The notes below the pieces were generated by a model. That model did no database searches, had not been told where the DNA came from, and saw only the letters and a list, made by a program, of their open reading frames with translations. From the NCBI GenBank assembly GCA_002104945.1, contig MCFH01000022.1, positions 1 to 64,000 on the forward strand: a stretch of 64,000 nt of DNA. The letters are read 5' to 3'. The first letter of the stretch is position 1. Each line of letters opens with the position of its first letter. Source of the stretch: Piromyces finnis. Taxonomy: Eukaryota; Neocallimastigomycota; Neocallimastigomycetes; Neocallimastigales; Neocallimastigaceae. The position numbers and the translations under genes were made by a program. Positions 1 to 15,727 of the stretch are shown here, one piece after another.

Positions 1-139
1 ATTCTTTCATGAATAAAATATTTAATGATAAAAATAAAAATCAATGAATTAGTCATGTATCTTAAAGAAATATATAAATAATGAAAATTAATATTTATTA
101 TTATAATATTAATATTTATCTTTTATCAATATATGTAAG

Positions 140-2847
140 TCTTGGAAATTAAATTTTAATGTCAAACAATTCAAATTTATTGAAAAAGATCCAGTTAATG
201 CATATTTTGTGTCAAATTCCGGTAAAATAATAATATTAATTAATATTAATTAGTAATATGAAAATTAACAATTAACTTTTTATTTTTTCTAAATTATTGT
301 ATTAATTTGGTATATCCTCAATTTTTTGATATTAATATAAATTGATACAATATAATAACTTTTAACAAAAAAAATAGACGATAATGAATATGTCTTATAT
401 TTATATAATTTCAAGGAAAAAAATTGTCAAAAAGTATTGAAATTTTCAAAATTTGATTTCTTTGATGTATCTACTAATGGAAAATATATTGCAATTATTA
501 GTAATGATGAAGCATTATTATTAAGCTCTTTCAATAAAGCATATACAGAAAAAGTGTAAATATCTAAATTACTATATTATTTCTTTTTATTATATTATTA
601 TTATTTAATTTAATATAAAATGTTTTTTATATTTAATTATTTTACATTATTTTTTATTATACATACCTCTGCTCTTAAAAATTAAAATATCTTTTTAAAT
701 TCAGCATTAAACATAATGAAAAGATTACATCATTTGCCTTCCATCCAAAGAATCATTATATTGTATTAGGAAACAATATTGGTGTTATTACCTCAATGTA
801 AATATTTATTTATAAAGTATTAATATAAAATGGAAATTTGAAAAGTTTTAAATGTATTCTTATGTATATATTTTTAATAATATAGATATTGCCTTGGTGA
901 TTACTTCAATAATAATAATTATGTTGAATCTTCGATGCATTGGCATTCTCATGGTGTTAGAACTATGAAATTCACGTCTGATGGTAATATATATAAGTTT
1001 AATAAAATATACTTTTATTATAGATATTTAAATCAATGTTTTATAATAAAATTATGTTATTTTAATTATAAAAAAAGGTTATTATTTAATGTCTGGTGGT
1101 GAAGAAGCAGTATTAGTTATTTGGCAATTAGAAACTAGAAAAAAGAGTTTCATTCCTAGACTCGGAGCTCCAATTCAATCGATATCTATAAATGGTAGTA
1201 ATACTTTATTTGCTACATATTTAGAAGATAGTACCATTCATATAATTACTTCATCTGATATGAATATAAAACAAACCTTTAGTGGTATTAAAATGGCTTC
1301 ATTTAAGGAAAATATATTATCTGCTGAATCACCAATATTATATAAACAAGCTGTAGAATTAGTAGTAGAACCACGCCATAATTTCCTTGTAACAAAATGT
1401 GAAAGATCATTACAATTTTACGATATAAAAAATCAAAAAATGTCTAACGAACTCACTGTTGTTTCTAGAAACTATATATCCAGAATTGAAGATGAAAAAA
1501 TAAGGAAACCTATTATTACCCTAGCCGTTTTTAGTGCTAATGGTAAATGGTTGGCTACTGTTGATACACGTGAAGATAAATATTTCCCAATAGAGACTTC
1601 CTTAAAAATTTGGCAATTTGATGAAGATATTCAAGAATATGTCCAAAATACACAAATAGATAATCCACATGGTAAAGGATTCGTTCATTCTATGAAATTT
1701 AATAATAGTACAGAAAATACCCCACTTTTAGTTACTACTGGTCAGGATAGAAAATTTAAAATATGGCAATTAAACGAACCAACTAAAAATAATCCATTAT
1801 ACTCCTGGAATTGTCGCTCTGTTTGTGAATATAAAAACAAAAAATTAGGCGAAGTATCCTTCTCTGACGATGGTTCAGTATTAGCTATTGTCGCTGAACA
1901 AGAAATCTCTTTATGGAATCCATACAATAATACATTACAATACGTTTTATCATATTCCCCACAACGCGAATCTATTCTTAATATGCATTTTATTCCAAAT
2001 ACTTATTACATTGTAGCAAATAGTAATAATTATTTATATGTTTGGAGTTTATTAACTTGCACTGTATGTTGGTGTTATCGTTTAGCGGTTGATCAGCTCG
2101 TCTTAGACCCATATACTAATCAATTTATGGTAGGAGTAAAATCAAAAGACTTTGGTTTCTATCTTTTAATTTTTGATCCAAACTACTTCTTCCCATTATC
2201 TTGTTTCAGAGTTAATGATAAATCATACCGTTCTTTAACTTACTTACCAGATAAAGAAGGATCCTTTGTAGTATATATGAGTGATGATTTCTCGTTAAAA
2301 CTTTTAAATCGTTCAGAGTCAGAAATGATTCAATTTACTAATAAGACTACAGAAGATACTGAAAATGCTACTAATTTAGAAGCCCAACAAGAACTTTTCA
2401 ACTCTATGTTTGGTAAAATTTCAATAAGTGATGATAATGATACTGTCACTCATAAGGTTATTAAGAAAAAAGCCTTAGATAAATCACCATTTGCCACTAC
2501 CTTATCTTCTCATATATTAGTGTCATTAACTACACCATTTGATATCTTTATGAATAACTGTATGGATAAAAAAGAAGTTGTCGCAATGTCAGAAAAAAAC
2601 AAGTAATTTAAGATTTTAGAATAAATAAAAAGTATAATAATTATAAATATTAATTATTATTTTCATAATTTTTGATAAAATATTATTATTTAGGGAATCT
2701 AAAGATTCAGAAGCAGAAGATAAAAGAGTTAAAAGGTTTGAATCAATTAAAAAATCTAACAGTGTAAAGGGTGAAAGTAAAAAACAGGATCTTGCATTTA
2801 TGAAAAATGTGTTTAATGGATTAATAACAAAAGGATTAAAAGCCTAG
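140..2847 (+). CDS. UTP17: WDR75/Utp17 (Nan1)-like WD40 protein, 5' end outside window
   Basis: Predicted WD-repeat subunit of the t-UTP/UtpA part of the small-subunit processome, which acts in the nucleolus on pre-18S rRNA. Exons 140-221, 378-555, 705-797, 886-983, 1078-2602 and 2694-2847 join in phase and give 709 visible residues ending at TAG. The family signature is the block beginning SGGEEAVLVIWQLET and continuing to PRLGAPI, matching WDR75 (SGGRESVLVEW ... PRLGATI). Later blocks GNGKWLATV-like, WD-type 'LKIWQFDE' and 'FKIWQLNE', and the C-terminal 'FDIFMNNCMDKKEVV' region also match. Known homologues are about 830-900 residues, so roughly 100-150 N-terminal residues lie upstream of the window. 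The open frame that ends at 2606 is a read into the last intron (donor at 2603). The assignment is strong; the exact first exon in the window is less certain. Confidence 0.88.
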
Positions 2848-3280
2848 AAATTATTTATTTAATTAAAAAGTAAAAACTTTTGATAAAATTTTTATTTATT
2901 TAATATTAATATTTAATAAGTTAAAATTATAAAGTTTTATTTCATTCTTTTCTAAGTTATTAGATATTTATTTATGTATAAAAAAATTAGTATTAAAAAA
3001 TACATAATTTTTTTCATACATAACCATTACTACTATTATTATTAAAGTATTATTTCTTTTTTTTTTATATACTTATTTTTTTTACATATTTAATAAAATA
3101 TTTTAAAAAATAAAGATTATATTTTATTTTTTTTTTTTTACATATATAAAAATATAATTACATTTATATTATAAGCCACAAAGTAATTTAATAATAAATA
3201 TAAATTAACCTATTGAATTTGTGTAGTAATTGTTATTGGTTAAAAAAAAAAAAAAAAAAAGCATTTTTGAAATTAATAGG
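2848..3280. other. Intergenic AT-rich DNA
   Basis: 3' flank of the WDR75 gene and upstream region of the ubiquitin gene. It is almost only A and T, with T runs near 3057-3067 and 3123-3141 and an A run at 3242-3260. I see no gene in it. Confidence 0.7.
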
Positions 3281-3288
3281 TATAAAAG
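3281..3288 (+). promoter_or_regulatory. TATA box of the ubiquitin-eS31 gene
   Basis: TATAAAAG follows a poly-A tract and is followed at about 20-40 bp by a CT-rich stretch (3298-3310) suited to a start site. It lies 208 bp before the ATG. It stands out because its neighbourhood is otherwise simple A/T, and a strong core promoter is expected for a ribosomal protein gene. Inference from position and motif only. Confidence 0.5.
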
Positions 3289-3495
3289 TAAAATTTTTTC
3301 TTTCTTTTTTCACGCAAAGATTTATTTTTTGTTTTTTTTAATTGAAAGTTAAAGAGAAATTTTTTTTAAAATTTTAAGTAAGTGAGGACGCTTCTTTTTC
3401 AAATTTGGGAAATAAGCTAATTTACTTTTTTGAAAAAAATTTTTTGTAATTTAAATTGCGGAAGAAACATATAAAATTAAATTGATAAATTCATC

Positions 3496-4030
<535 letters not shown>

Positions 4031-4130
4031 ATTTAGTTTGAAACTAAAGAAAATGTTTAATCACTTTTCTAATTCTCTTAGTTGTAAACACTTCTATCAA
4101 TTAAGTAGAAATAAAAAATAAAATATCTCA

Positions 4131-4261
4131 AAAAATATATAAATAATTATAAAATTATTTGGTGTTTTATAAAATATTATTTAAAATATTGTATCAAAAA
4201 TATATAAATAATTATAAAATTATTTGGTGTTTTATAAAATATTGTTTAAAATATTGTATCA
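4131..4261. repeat. 65-bp tandem duplication
   Basis: Two nearly identical 65-bp units, each containing AAATAATTATAAAATTATTT followed by GGTGTTTTATAAAATATT; the second unit differs by one A-to-G change. It begins about 100 bp after the ubiquitin-eS31 stop codon. Confidence 0.85.
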
Positions 4262-5367
4262 AAAATATGTGAATTTATGAAAAAGTTTGAATTATTAAAT
4301 GAATATTTTTTAATTTTAAAGTAAATGAATAATGAATTTTATTTTTTTTTAGTTGTTTTTTTTTTTTTAAAAAAATAAAAAAAAAAAAAAGTTATAAAGT
4401 GGAATACATAAAGATATTAATATAAAAAAAAAATATTAAAATTGGCTTTTATTTTTTTGTATTAATAAATGAGTTACTATCTTAGTTAAATTTACATATC
4501 AATTCCAATAGATATGTAAACCCAACTTTTTATATTAATAAATACCCTACTCCAAAAGTTTCATGGTATTACTTGGACTTGAAATTCTTTTCCAACGAAA
4601 ATATTTCATCATTTCTTATTCTATTAAACCTATACAAAATAATTTAGGAATCATTATTCTCCCTATAATTATGTTTTTGTTGGTTAGACAACATTCTAAA
4701 TAAAGTTATGCTCTAGATTCCATTATAAAATAGAATGGTTCAATCACTTAATATTAATAGTATTGGCATTATATTAAATATTAATACTTTTCGTTATAAA
4801 AGTTTCAATTATAATGATTTTATATATAAACAAAACACATTTACTAGACTGAATATGATCAATCGATCTTATTTTATATCATTCTCTATTATTTGGTTTT
4901 AACTAAAGCCTTAAAACTAGAACATAAATTTTTATTAAAATACTAATAGTATTAGAGTTGAATCTTCTAAATACAACTCTACTATCAGTTTATTTGCCTT
5001 TTTTTTTCTTTTTTCTTCTTACTTTTTGTAAAATTAACATCTCTTTATTATTCGCATTTTTTAAAAATTTATATATATATTACAAAATGAGAAAAATCCA
5101 TTTTTATTATTAAATATTTAGTTGACCACTTCTCTACTATGTCATATTATTCTTAGGCCAAAGAAGTTCACACCCTGTTTTTTAAGTTAGTATATTAAAA
5201 GGTGTGAAAATCCTTTTACTAATATACTATTTATTACAGTTTTATATATAGCATTATTTTATTTTTTACTTTATATAGTATTTTTATCTATAATATTATT
5301 TACTTTAATTTTATTTTTAATAATTATAAAGCTGTATTTGCCATAACAATCAAGGTTATATCTAAAA

Positions 5368-5486
<119 letters not shown>

Positions 5487-5537
5487 TTCAATATTTTCTT
5501 TTAAGCATTTTTTTAATTACACTTTGTTTATTTTTTC

Positions 5538-8277
<2,740 letters not shown>

Positions 8278-9397
8278 TTTGTTTGTTCACTCGCTTGCTT
8301 TTATTTTTATTTTTTTTTTATTATTACTATTATTATTTTATTTTTTTAATTTACTTATTTATTTTTAAATTTTATTTTTATTTCTTTAGTTATAATAATA
8401 TATATATATATATATACTTTTAATTTATTTAATTATATTAAATATATTTATATTTTTTAATATATTACGATATTTTTTTATTATTGTTTTTTTATCTTTC
8501 TTTTTATTTATTTGTTTATTTATTTTATTGTTGCTATTTACTTTCTTTATTTTTCCTTCTATTACTTTATATTTAATAAAAAAAAAATTATAATAATAAA
8601 AAGATTAACTTTTTAAAACTTTGATAAATTAATTTACAAATTAAAAATTTTTTATGCTTTTAATATCTATTTTTATTTAAAATGTAATAAAATATAATTC
8701 GCTAAAAATTATTAAACTATAAAATATAAAAAAAAAAAATAGTAATTAAGTTTAAAAACTCTTCTAAAATTTTGTCTATTTTAATTTTTCATTTTTATTT
8801 TATTTTATGTTTATTTACTTGCAAATTTGCAACATCTACCCTATAGATAATAGTATGAAGAAAAAAGTTATGAATTATTTATCAAATGATGATTTTTATA
8901 ATTATTTTATTTTATATTTATAATATGTCTAGTTGTTTATGTTTTGCTTATTTTTTTGAAAAAAAAAAAAAAAAAATGCATATATAATTATTTATAATAA
9001 TAATAAAAAAAAAGAAAAAAGAAAAAGAAAATATTAATAATAAAGATCATATAATAATAAACTATGGCAATAAATAAAAAAAAGTAAATAAAAAATAAAA
9101 TAAAATAAAATAAAAATACATTATAATATTAATTTGCAATATATATTATTAATATTGATTGAGGTTTTCTGTTATATTTTATAATATTATGAATATTTTA
9201 GATTGACTTTAAATAAAATGATAGAATGATAAATTATTTATAAATTATTGTAGTATTTGAAAACTAATTCTATATTGTTGTTGTTTTTGTTTGTTTGTTT
9301 GTTTTGTTTTGTTTTGTTTTGTTTTATAAATGGTAACAATCTTTTTCCTTAAATATAGAATAGTAAATCCTGATTTTTTTTTTCTTTTTCTTCTAGA
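8278..9397. other. Intergenic AT-rich DNA
   Basis: Divides the 5' end of the MFSD5-like gene from the 3' end of the BTB gene. It holds T and A runs, (TA)n near 8398-8416 and GTTTT repeats near 9290-9325. No gene seen. Confidence 0.7.
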
Positions 9398-11998
9398 TTA
9401 AACAGCACAAAATTCAACCGTCCATTGTCTTCTTAACCACAATTTCAAGTCTATAAAATCAAGAGTTGCTTCAATATCATCTATATTATATTCTTGTTCT
9501 TTAATATCTTCTACCTCTATATTACTAAATTTTATATCTGATACGTCTAATTTAAGATTTTCTGTAATTTGATATTTATTCTTAGGAAGCTCTAAATGAA
9601 GAGGCACAGATTCCCACCAAAAGTTACGACAAGGTTGAAGAATGGAGAGGGTATTATTCATTGCTTCTTGATTATATTCAGGCTCTGGTTCAACTTGAGT
9701 AACCATATTACTAATTTCTGGCATAACAATTTCATTAGTCATTTCATCTGTAGTGGTATAGGATGAATCAGTAATATTAATATCAGTGGTATGTTCTGTT
9801 TCAGTGCCATTATAGATAATATTATTGGAAGAAACTTTATGGTGATTAATATCTTGTTCTACACCTTCATTACCATTTTCTTGTTCATCAAAAGTAGCAA
9901 CAGTTGAAGATGGACTAACAGGTTTATCATTGGATGGTACTATAATTGGAATAATTTCATTATCAGAATTTGCTAATGGAGATGAATTTATTATATCAGT
10001 AGTAACAGTGGTATTGGTGGCTGTAATGGTAGTATTATTTAAAATAATAGAATCATGAGGTATATCCGAAACTTCATCTTGAATATAGCTAATAATTTTT
10101 AAATTTTCTTCATCCTTACTTGGATTTCTTACAATTTCTCGAATGCTACTATGAAGAATAACACTATTTTCATCTGAACATTTCATATGAATTTCTTCCA
10201 GTTTATTTTCAATATTGTCAATATTATCAATATCAAGTTTAGATTCAATATTATCAATACTCTCAAAGCTATCCGTATCTACTCGACTACCATCAACTTC
10301 AAGACATGAGTGATAAAGAAACTGAGAATCTTGAATTGGAACTGGAAGGGAATTACGTGAATTACCAAGTGTATTACAAGATTTAAAGATATATGAAGAA
10401 CCTTCACAAATATCGGTATGAGATTCAAAGAGTTCTGTATTTTCTCCATCATAATTTCCAGTGTCAATATTATTGCTACTTTTACTGTGATGAAGAACAC
10501 GAGAATGATCATGAGAATCAAAACTATTATCAGCCATATCATTTAATACAATAAAACTTTGGTTATTTCCATAAGGACGTAGTAGTAATGGACGTGGTGG
10601 AATTTCATAACTCTCATCATCACCATCATCATCACCATCATCATTATCATCACTTTGATTAACACTTTCCTCCACTTCTTCAGGTATAATTTCAGCTTTT
10701 AATTCATGTTTTATATTTTCATTTGTGGCACTTGCTTTAGTTAATCCTTCGACAGAATTATTGGTTTTATCCATTGAATTGTTGGTCGTATCAACAGTAG
10801 TTGTGGTAATATAATGTAATGATTCATTAGTATTATTATTGTTATTATATGAATTATCAGTTATTGTTGAAGATGTCTGTGCAGGGATTTGTTGAGGTTG
10901 AGGTTGGTAATGTTCTTCCTCTTCCTCCATACCAAATTCATAATTTGGATTAAGGGGATTAATTGGTAAATTAACTAATAACATTGCAATACTATTAATT
11001 TTAGTTTTATTAGATTCTCTAGCACGATAACCCCATGTAGAATTTCCTTGAATTTTTGTAAGAATATTTAAAGTGTTTAATATAGCATAGTTTCTTTTTT
11101 GTTTAGAACCACCCTTAATGCTAAAACGACTAAGAGAAGAAGATTTATCCTCACGAATTTTAGCTAATTCTTCCAAATAAATATGTGCTTTAGTTACATC
11201 TTCCATTTCTGTTATATTATTTAATTTTACTAATACGTTTTTTCTATCAATCAAAAATTGGCTACAAACATTTTTTAATTGATGCATAAATTCTAAATTG
11301 CATACATCTTTATTATAGAGTTGAACAATAGAATTGGTTTGTTCAACCTGGTTTTCAGACGATTCTAAAGTAACAGCCGGTATTACAAAAAATTCAATTT
11401 CTTCACGAAGAACCAAAATAATTTGTTGTGAAATCGTAATGTAAAATAAATTTTTTATTTGTTGAATATCTGACATATCAATGTTATTTGCTTCTCCTTC
11501 TTCGTATTGTTCCACAAATTTTAAGTATTGCATTTTGGTGAACTTTATGCAAAAATATTTATAAAGGAATTCAAAGAGATTAGGATCAAAATTGATATAT
11601 AATATGAACATTTCATCCATTGGTGATAAATTAGGATTAACAAAGAATTCTTCTTCATTTGTAAAATCATTAACATCAAAGGGGTAATTTTCAATAGAAC
11701 GTATATTTACTTTAACTAATTTCAAAAAAAATTGTTGAAGACGAGCTAATGATTTATATTGTTGTTTAATATTCACTAAGGGGATACCAGTTGGGAACAT
11801 GGTAATTAAAATAGATTCTGGAAATAATCGTAATATAGCTAAATCTACCATAAAACGTATACCACCCAATTCTATATATATTATATTGGCAGTAATACAA
11901 TTATTTATATCCACCAAAGTATTCATATTTATATTATTATTGTTGTTATTGTTATTGTTTGTATTCATTGTTTTCATATCTTCATTTAAATTTACCAT
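9398..11998 (-). CDS. Whi2-like BTB/POZ-domain protein
   Basis: Single-exon gene of 866 residues; ATG at 11998 is preceded by A-rich sequence. After an Asn run (about residues 14-22) comes a K-channel-tetramerisation-like BTB segment: IYIELGGIRFMVDLAILRLF, then PESILITMFPTG, and near residue 135 'FILYINFDPNLFEFLYKYF'. The middle (about 350-780) is acidic, Asn/Ser/Thr-rich and probably disordered. The end reads CRNFWWESVPLHLEL ... IDLKLWLRRQWTVEFCAV. A Trp-rich C-terminus joined to an N-terminal BTB is the layout I recall from fungal Whi2-type proteins, which work with Psr phosphatases in stress and nutrient signalling. I see no other domain. The BTB call is fairly firm; Whi2 relatedness rests on the conserved termini and needs a profile search. 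Confidence 0.6.
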   Translation of the reverse strand: MVNLNEDMKTMNTNNNNNNNNNINMNTLVDINNCITANIIYIELGGIRFMVDLAILRLFPESILITMFPTGIPLVNIKQQYKSLARLQQFFLKLVKVNIRSIENYPFDVNDFTNEEEFFVNPNLSPMDEMFILYINFDPNLFEFLYKYFCIKFTKMQYLKFVEQYEEGEANNIDMSDIQQIKNLFYITISQQIILVLREEIEFFVIPAVTLESSENQVEQTNSIVQLYNKDVCNLEFMHQLKNVCSQFLIDRKNVLVKLNNITEMEDVTKAHIYLEELAKIREDKSSSLSRFSIKGGSKQKRNYAILNTLNILTKIQGNSTWGYRARESNKTKINSIAMLLVNLPINPLNPNYEFGMEEEEEHYQPQPQQIPAQTSSTITDNSYNNNNNTNESLHYITTTTVDTTNNSMDKTNNSVEGLTKASATNENIKHELKAEIIPEEVEESVNQSDDNDDGDDDGDDESYEIPPRPLLLRPYGNNQSFIVLNDMADNSFDSHDHSRVLHHSKSSNNIDTGNYDGENTELFESHTDICEGSSYIFKSCNTLGNSRNSLPVPIQDSQFLYHSCLEVDGSRVDTDSFESIDNIESKLDIDNIDNIENKLEEIHMKCSDENSVILHSSIREIVRNPSKDEENLKIISYIQDEVSDIPHDSIILNNTTITATNTTVTTDIINSSPLANSDNEIIPIIVPSNDKPVSPSSTVATFDEQENGNEGVEQDINHHKVSSNNIIYNGTETEHTTDINITDSSYTTTDEMTNEIVMPEISNMVTQVEPEPEYNQEAMNNTLSILQPCRNFWWESVPLHLELPKNKYQITENLKLDVSDIKFSNIEVEDIKEQEYNIDDIEATLDFIDLKLWLRRQWTVEFCAV

Positions 11999-12583
11999 GT
12001 TGAAAATAAAATGCGAAAATTGTTTAGAATCTAAAAGTTGAAAGGTATTAAAGTTATTATATTAAAATGTAAATAGTTGTTAACTTTGTTATGGTATACA
12101 AAAATTCTTGTTTTTGCTTGTATGTTTAAAATTATGTGTTTTATAAATATATTTTTTATTATAATTAATTTATTGATTTACGATTTACAATATCTAATAA
12201 TGGCTATAAATAATTTATCGTTTCCTTTTTCTATTAATTTTAATAAATATAATTTACAACACTTGTTATTTTTAATGCTATTTATTGTAAAAGACAGAAA
12301 TTCTAAATGAAGTAAAAATAAATAATTTAAATATTATCCTTTTAATTGGATAGGAAAAAAAAAATCAACAATAAAAGTTTTTTTTTTTTTGATTTGATTA
12401 ATTTAATAGAATATTTTTATTTTTGTATCTTAAAAAAATGAAAAATAATTTATCTATACTACTATATATATCATTAATATGAACTGTATTTATGTGTTAT
12501 TTTTTGTATTCAATATAAAAATAAACATAAAAGTCCTTTACTATATTTGTTTTTAGTTTATTTTGATTTATATTATGTTTTTT

Positions 12584-12622
<39 letters not shown>

Positions 12623-14396
12623 ATATATATATATATATTTACAATCAATTATTTTAAGCTTATTATTAAGTTTATCACTTATTACTTATGATAATTTGAT
12701 ATTTCTTTGAAATCTATTATAATTATATATTAATAACGAATAGAAAAATAGCTAAACATTTTTTCTCTTTAAAAAAAAAACAAATTGTTAGATATTTATC
12801 AAAAAGAAAGAAGCTGTATAATAAATTACTTCTTTCTTTATTGCTTTTAAATATTTTTATCGAATTTTTTATATTTTTTTACTCCTATTACTAAAGTATA
12901 ATGAAATTAAACTAATAAATAAGTATTTTTACAATATTTAACGTTTAATATATATTTCTTATTTCATTTTATTCTTTTTTTTTTCATCTCCAGTATTATC
13001 TGTACTATCAATTTTTTTTCTTTTTTTATTTTTTTTTTTATTTTTTTTAAAAAAAAAAAAAAAAAAAAAAATTAATTATATAAATAAATATTTGGAGGTG
13101 TTTTTCTTAAAATATAATTCAAGTTTTGAAATTTACTAATTATTTTATAAATATTTGTATTGGCTTTTATGTGTTTATAATATCGCAATTTTCTACGTAC
13201 TTAATTTTTTGTTTGTTTATTATCTGATTGTCTATTTTCTCATTCTAAAAAAAAATAATAATAATAAAATATAAAGGGATTTACTATATATAACTTCAAT
13301 CAACCAGAATATTTTTTTCTCTAATAATAATAATTTTTTATATATTATTTATTATTGTTAAAAATTTAATTATTATTTTTTATTATGTTAATTATTTATC
13401 AACTGTATTATTTATTTCATAATTATAATTATCTATCAATCCCACATAATAAAATGATTGATTTTTAGTTTAAAATCTACTTTAAAATAATTATAAAAAA
13501 AATATAAAATAAAATAATATATATAAAAAAAAAAAAAAAGAATGTAATTAAATAATAATTAATAAATTTTATATTATAAATTTTTATTTTACATACTTAA
13601 ATATAAATATTATATATTTATATCTGTAAATTTTAAATTCTACTTTTTTGAACTTTATCAATTATTAGATTTTTCTTTTTTTTTACAAGGATAAAAATAA
13701 ATATGGATTATAATATTTAACTATGTAATAATCTATGTAATAATGAACTTCTATTTTTTTTTAAACTTTTTCATAAAAATTATTATTTATTTATCTTCTC
13801 TTTTCATTATACCTCCTATTTAATTCTCTTATTATTTTTATCCTCTTTGTTATTTTCTGTGCATATTGTTTTTATCATTAAGATTTTGATATTTACATGA
13901 CATTTATTATTAAATAAAGTTTTAATTTTTTCTTAATTAAAAAATTCCTTTTTTTTTTTTTTTGTAAGACATCATCGTTATAATAAATTAAAAATAATAT
14001 AATTATAATATAAACTTATATAAAAATAATATAAAAAAAAGATATAATATTATGTTGAAATTAATGGCTATTGTACATTATTATATATTACTATATGATA
14101 GTAATGTAATATTAAACATACTGATATAATTTTTATAACTATTCAATATATTGTATTTAATGTTTAATATACAATAATTTAATCAAAATGGCTTATAATT
14201 AATTTAATAAAAACTTTTTTTGGTAAATGTCCATAATTAACTTTATTAAATATAAATTAATTTTATTACTTTATTATGTAATATAATATAATACATAATC
14301 ATTGATTCAATTAAAAAATAAATTTATAAATTTATATAAATTGAAAGTCTTATTAATATAAATATATTAAATCACATTTGAGACTATTTTGGTAAT

Positions 14397-14470
14397 AATT
14401 ATAATAGATATAATATATTATATCTATTATAATTTTAATAAACTATAATATATTATAGTTTATTAAAATT
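14397..14470. repeat. Two abutting perfect palindromes (38 and 40 bp)
   Basis: 14397-14434 is a perfect palindrome centred on TAATA/TATTA within AGATATAATATATTATATCT; 14431-14470 is a second perfect palindrome centred in AACTATAATATATTATAGTT. They share the four bases AATT at 14431-14434. Both arms match base by base on inspection. Confidence 0.95.
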
Positions 14471-15249
14471 AATCATTAAATTTTAAAATTTATTACAATA
14501 TAATGTAATATATTAAATAAAGGATTACAAATATCCTTAAATTGTGTTACACAATCTATTTTTTAAAAAAGGATGTAAATAGCATTTTGTCAAGGCTTTG
14601 GTAACAAAAAATAAAATGTATTCATGCTAAAGTAAAAAAAAAAAAAAGGAAGAGAAATGGTAAAAGTCATAGTAATATCTATAAAAATTTTTATTAAAAT
14701 ATAAATAATAATAATATATTATAATAATACTATTAAATATAGCATAACTATCATAATATAATAAATATTTTTTTTTGTTATTTACTTATGGTTTAATTTT
14801 ATTTAATAATTTAATTTGGTTACCTTTTTTATTTTCACAAAGTATAAAAATAATAAGATGGATTATAATATAATATTAAAAATTAATAAATTATAAAGCA
14901 GAGTATAAAACATAATACTAAAATAAAAAAAACACTAAAAATTAGTAACAGTTATTAAAATATAATAGTTTAGATTTTTTAAAAATTTTCATAAAGTATA
15001 AACTGTTTAACACAATTATATTTTACTTTCGATCTTATTTTGTTATAGCTTCATTCCTACAGAAGTTTTATTACTAATAATAAATAAATAATATATCTAT
15101 AAAGAATACTTGTATTATAAAAATTTTCTAGAAAGCCAGTAAAAATAACTAAATACTTTAATATACATTATTAATATTCATATAAAAATTTGAATTGTTA
15201 CATAGATTAATAGATGATAAAATATTATTAAATTTAGTATCCCAATCAA

Positions 15250-15251
15250 AT

Positions 15252-15290
<39 letters not shown>

Positions 15291-15327
15291 TATATTTATT
15301 TATTTATTTATTTATTTATTTATATAT

Positions 15328-15373
<46 letters not shown>
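15250..15373. repeat. (TTTA)n microsatellite with TATA interruptions
   Basis: About 124 bp of TTTA units broken by TATA variants near 15291 and 15322, located about 350 bp beyond the 3' end of the SulP gene. Confidence 0.95.
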
Positions 15374-15374
<1 letters not shown>

Positions 15375-15727
15375 CTTATTTACATGTTTTAATCTGTGAA
15401 TAAATATAAACGTTAATAGTAATAGCTCTATCATTATAGATATATAACTAGATTTATTTTCTAAATAGTTGAGTTTTGTTTTTATTATTTTAAAAGGAAT
15501 ATGAAGGTGTATTAATTTAATTATTTGTTATTTGTTATTATTATTGAAAAAAAAAAAAAAAAAAAAAAATTGGGAAAAAAAATAATATATATATTATTAT
15601 AATCAATGAAATTAGTAGTTGTAACATTAAGATATATATAATTATTAGTTAGGAAAAAACGATAATAAAATAAGTAATGAGATTATGTAATAATAAAACA
15701 TAATTTTTTTTTTTTTTTTTGATTTAT

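Larger units (their letters stand above)
11999..15727. other. 3.7-kb AT desert
   Basis: No coding sequence that I can support. Contains A runs (12588-12620, 13050-13070, 15547-15569), short AT palindromes, a pair of perfect 38/40-bp palindromes (14397-14470) and a (TTTA)n array. Plus-strand open frames at 12077 and 15195 are translations of A/T-only or repeat DNA. The 14520-14640 stretch is a little richer in G and C but unrecognised. Confidence 0.65.

Noticed and set aside
10279-10542. Hydrophobic minus-strand frame inside the Whi2-like gene
   Set aside because: Overlaps the real 866-codon gene in another frame; arises from Asp/Asn/Ser-rich codons read out of frame.
11799-12310. Two plus-strand frames (80 and 77 codons) at the 5' end of the Whi2-like gene
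   Set aside because: One is antisense to the Asn-run coding region, the other is A/T-only DNA with random hydrophobic residues.
15195-15392. Plus-strand frame coding LFIYLFIY repeats
   Set aside because: Translation of the (TTTA)n array; no ATG-led coding context and no composition change.
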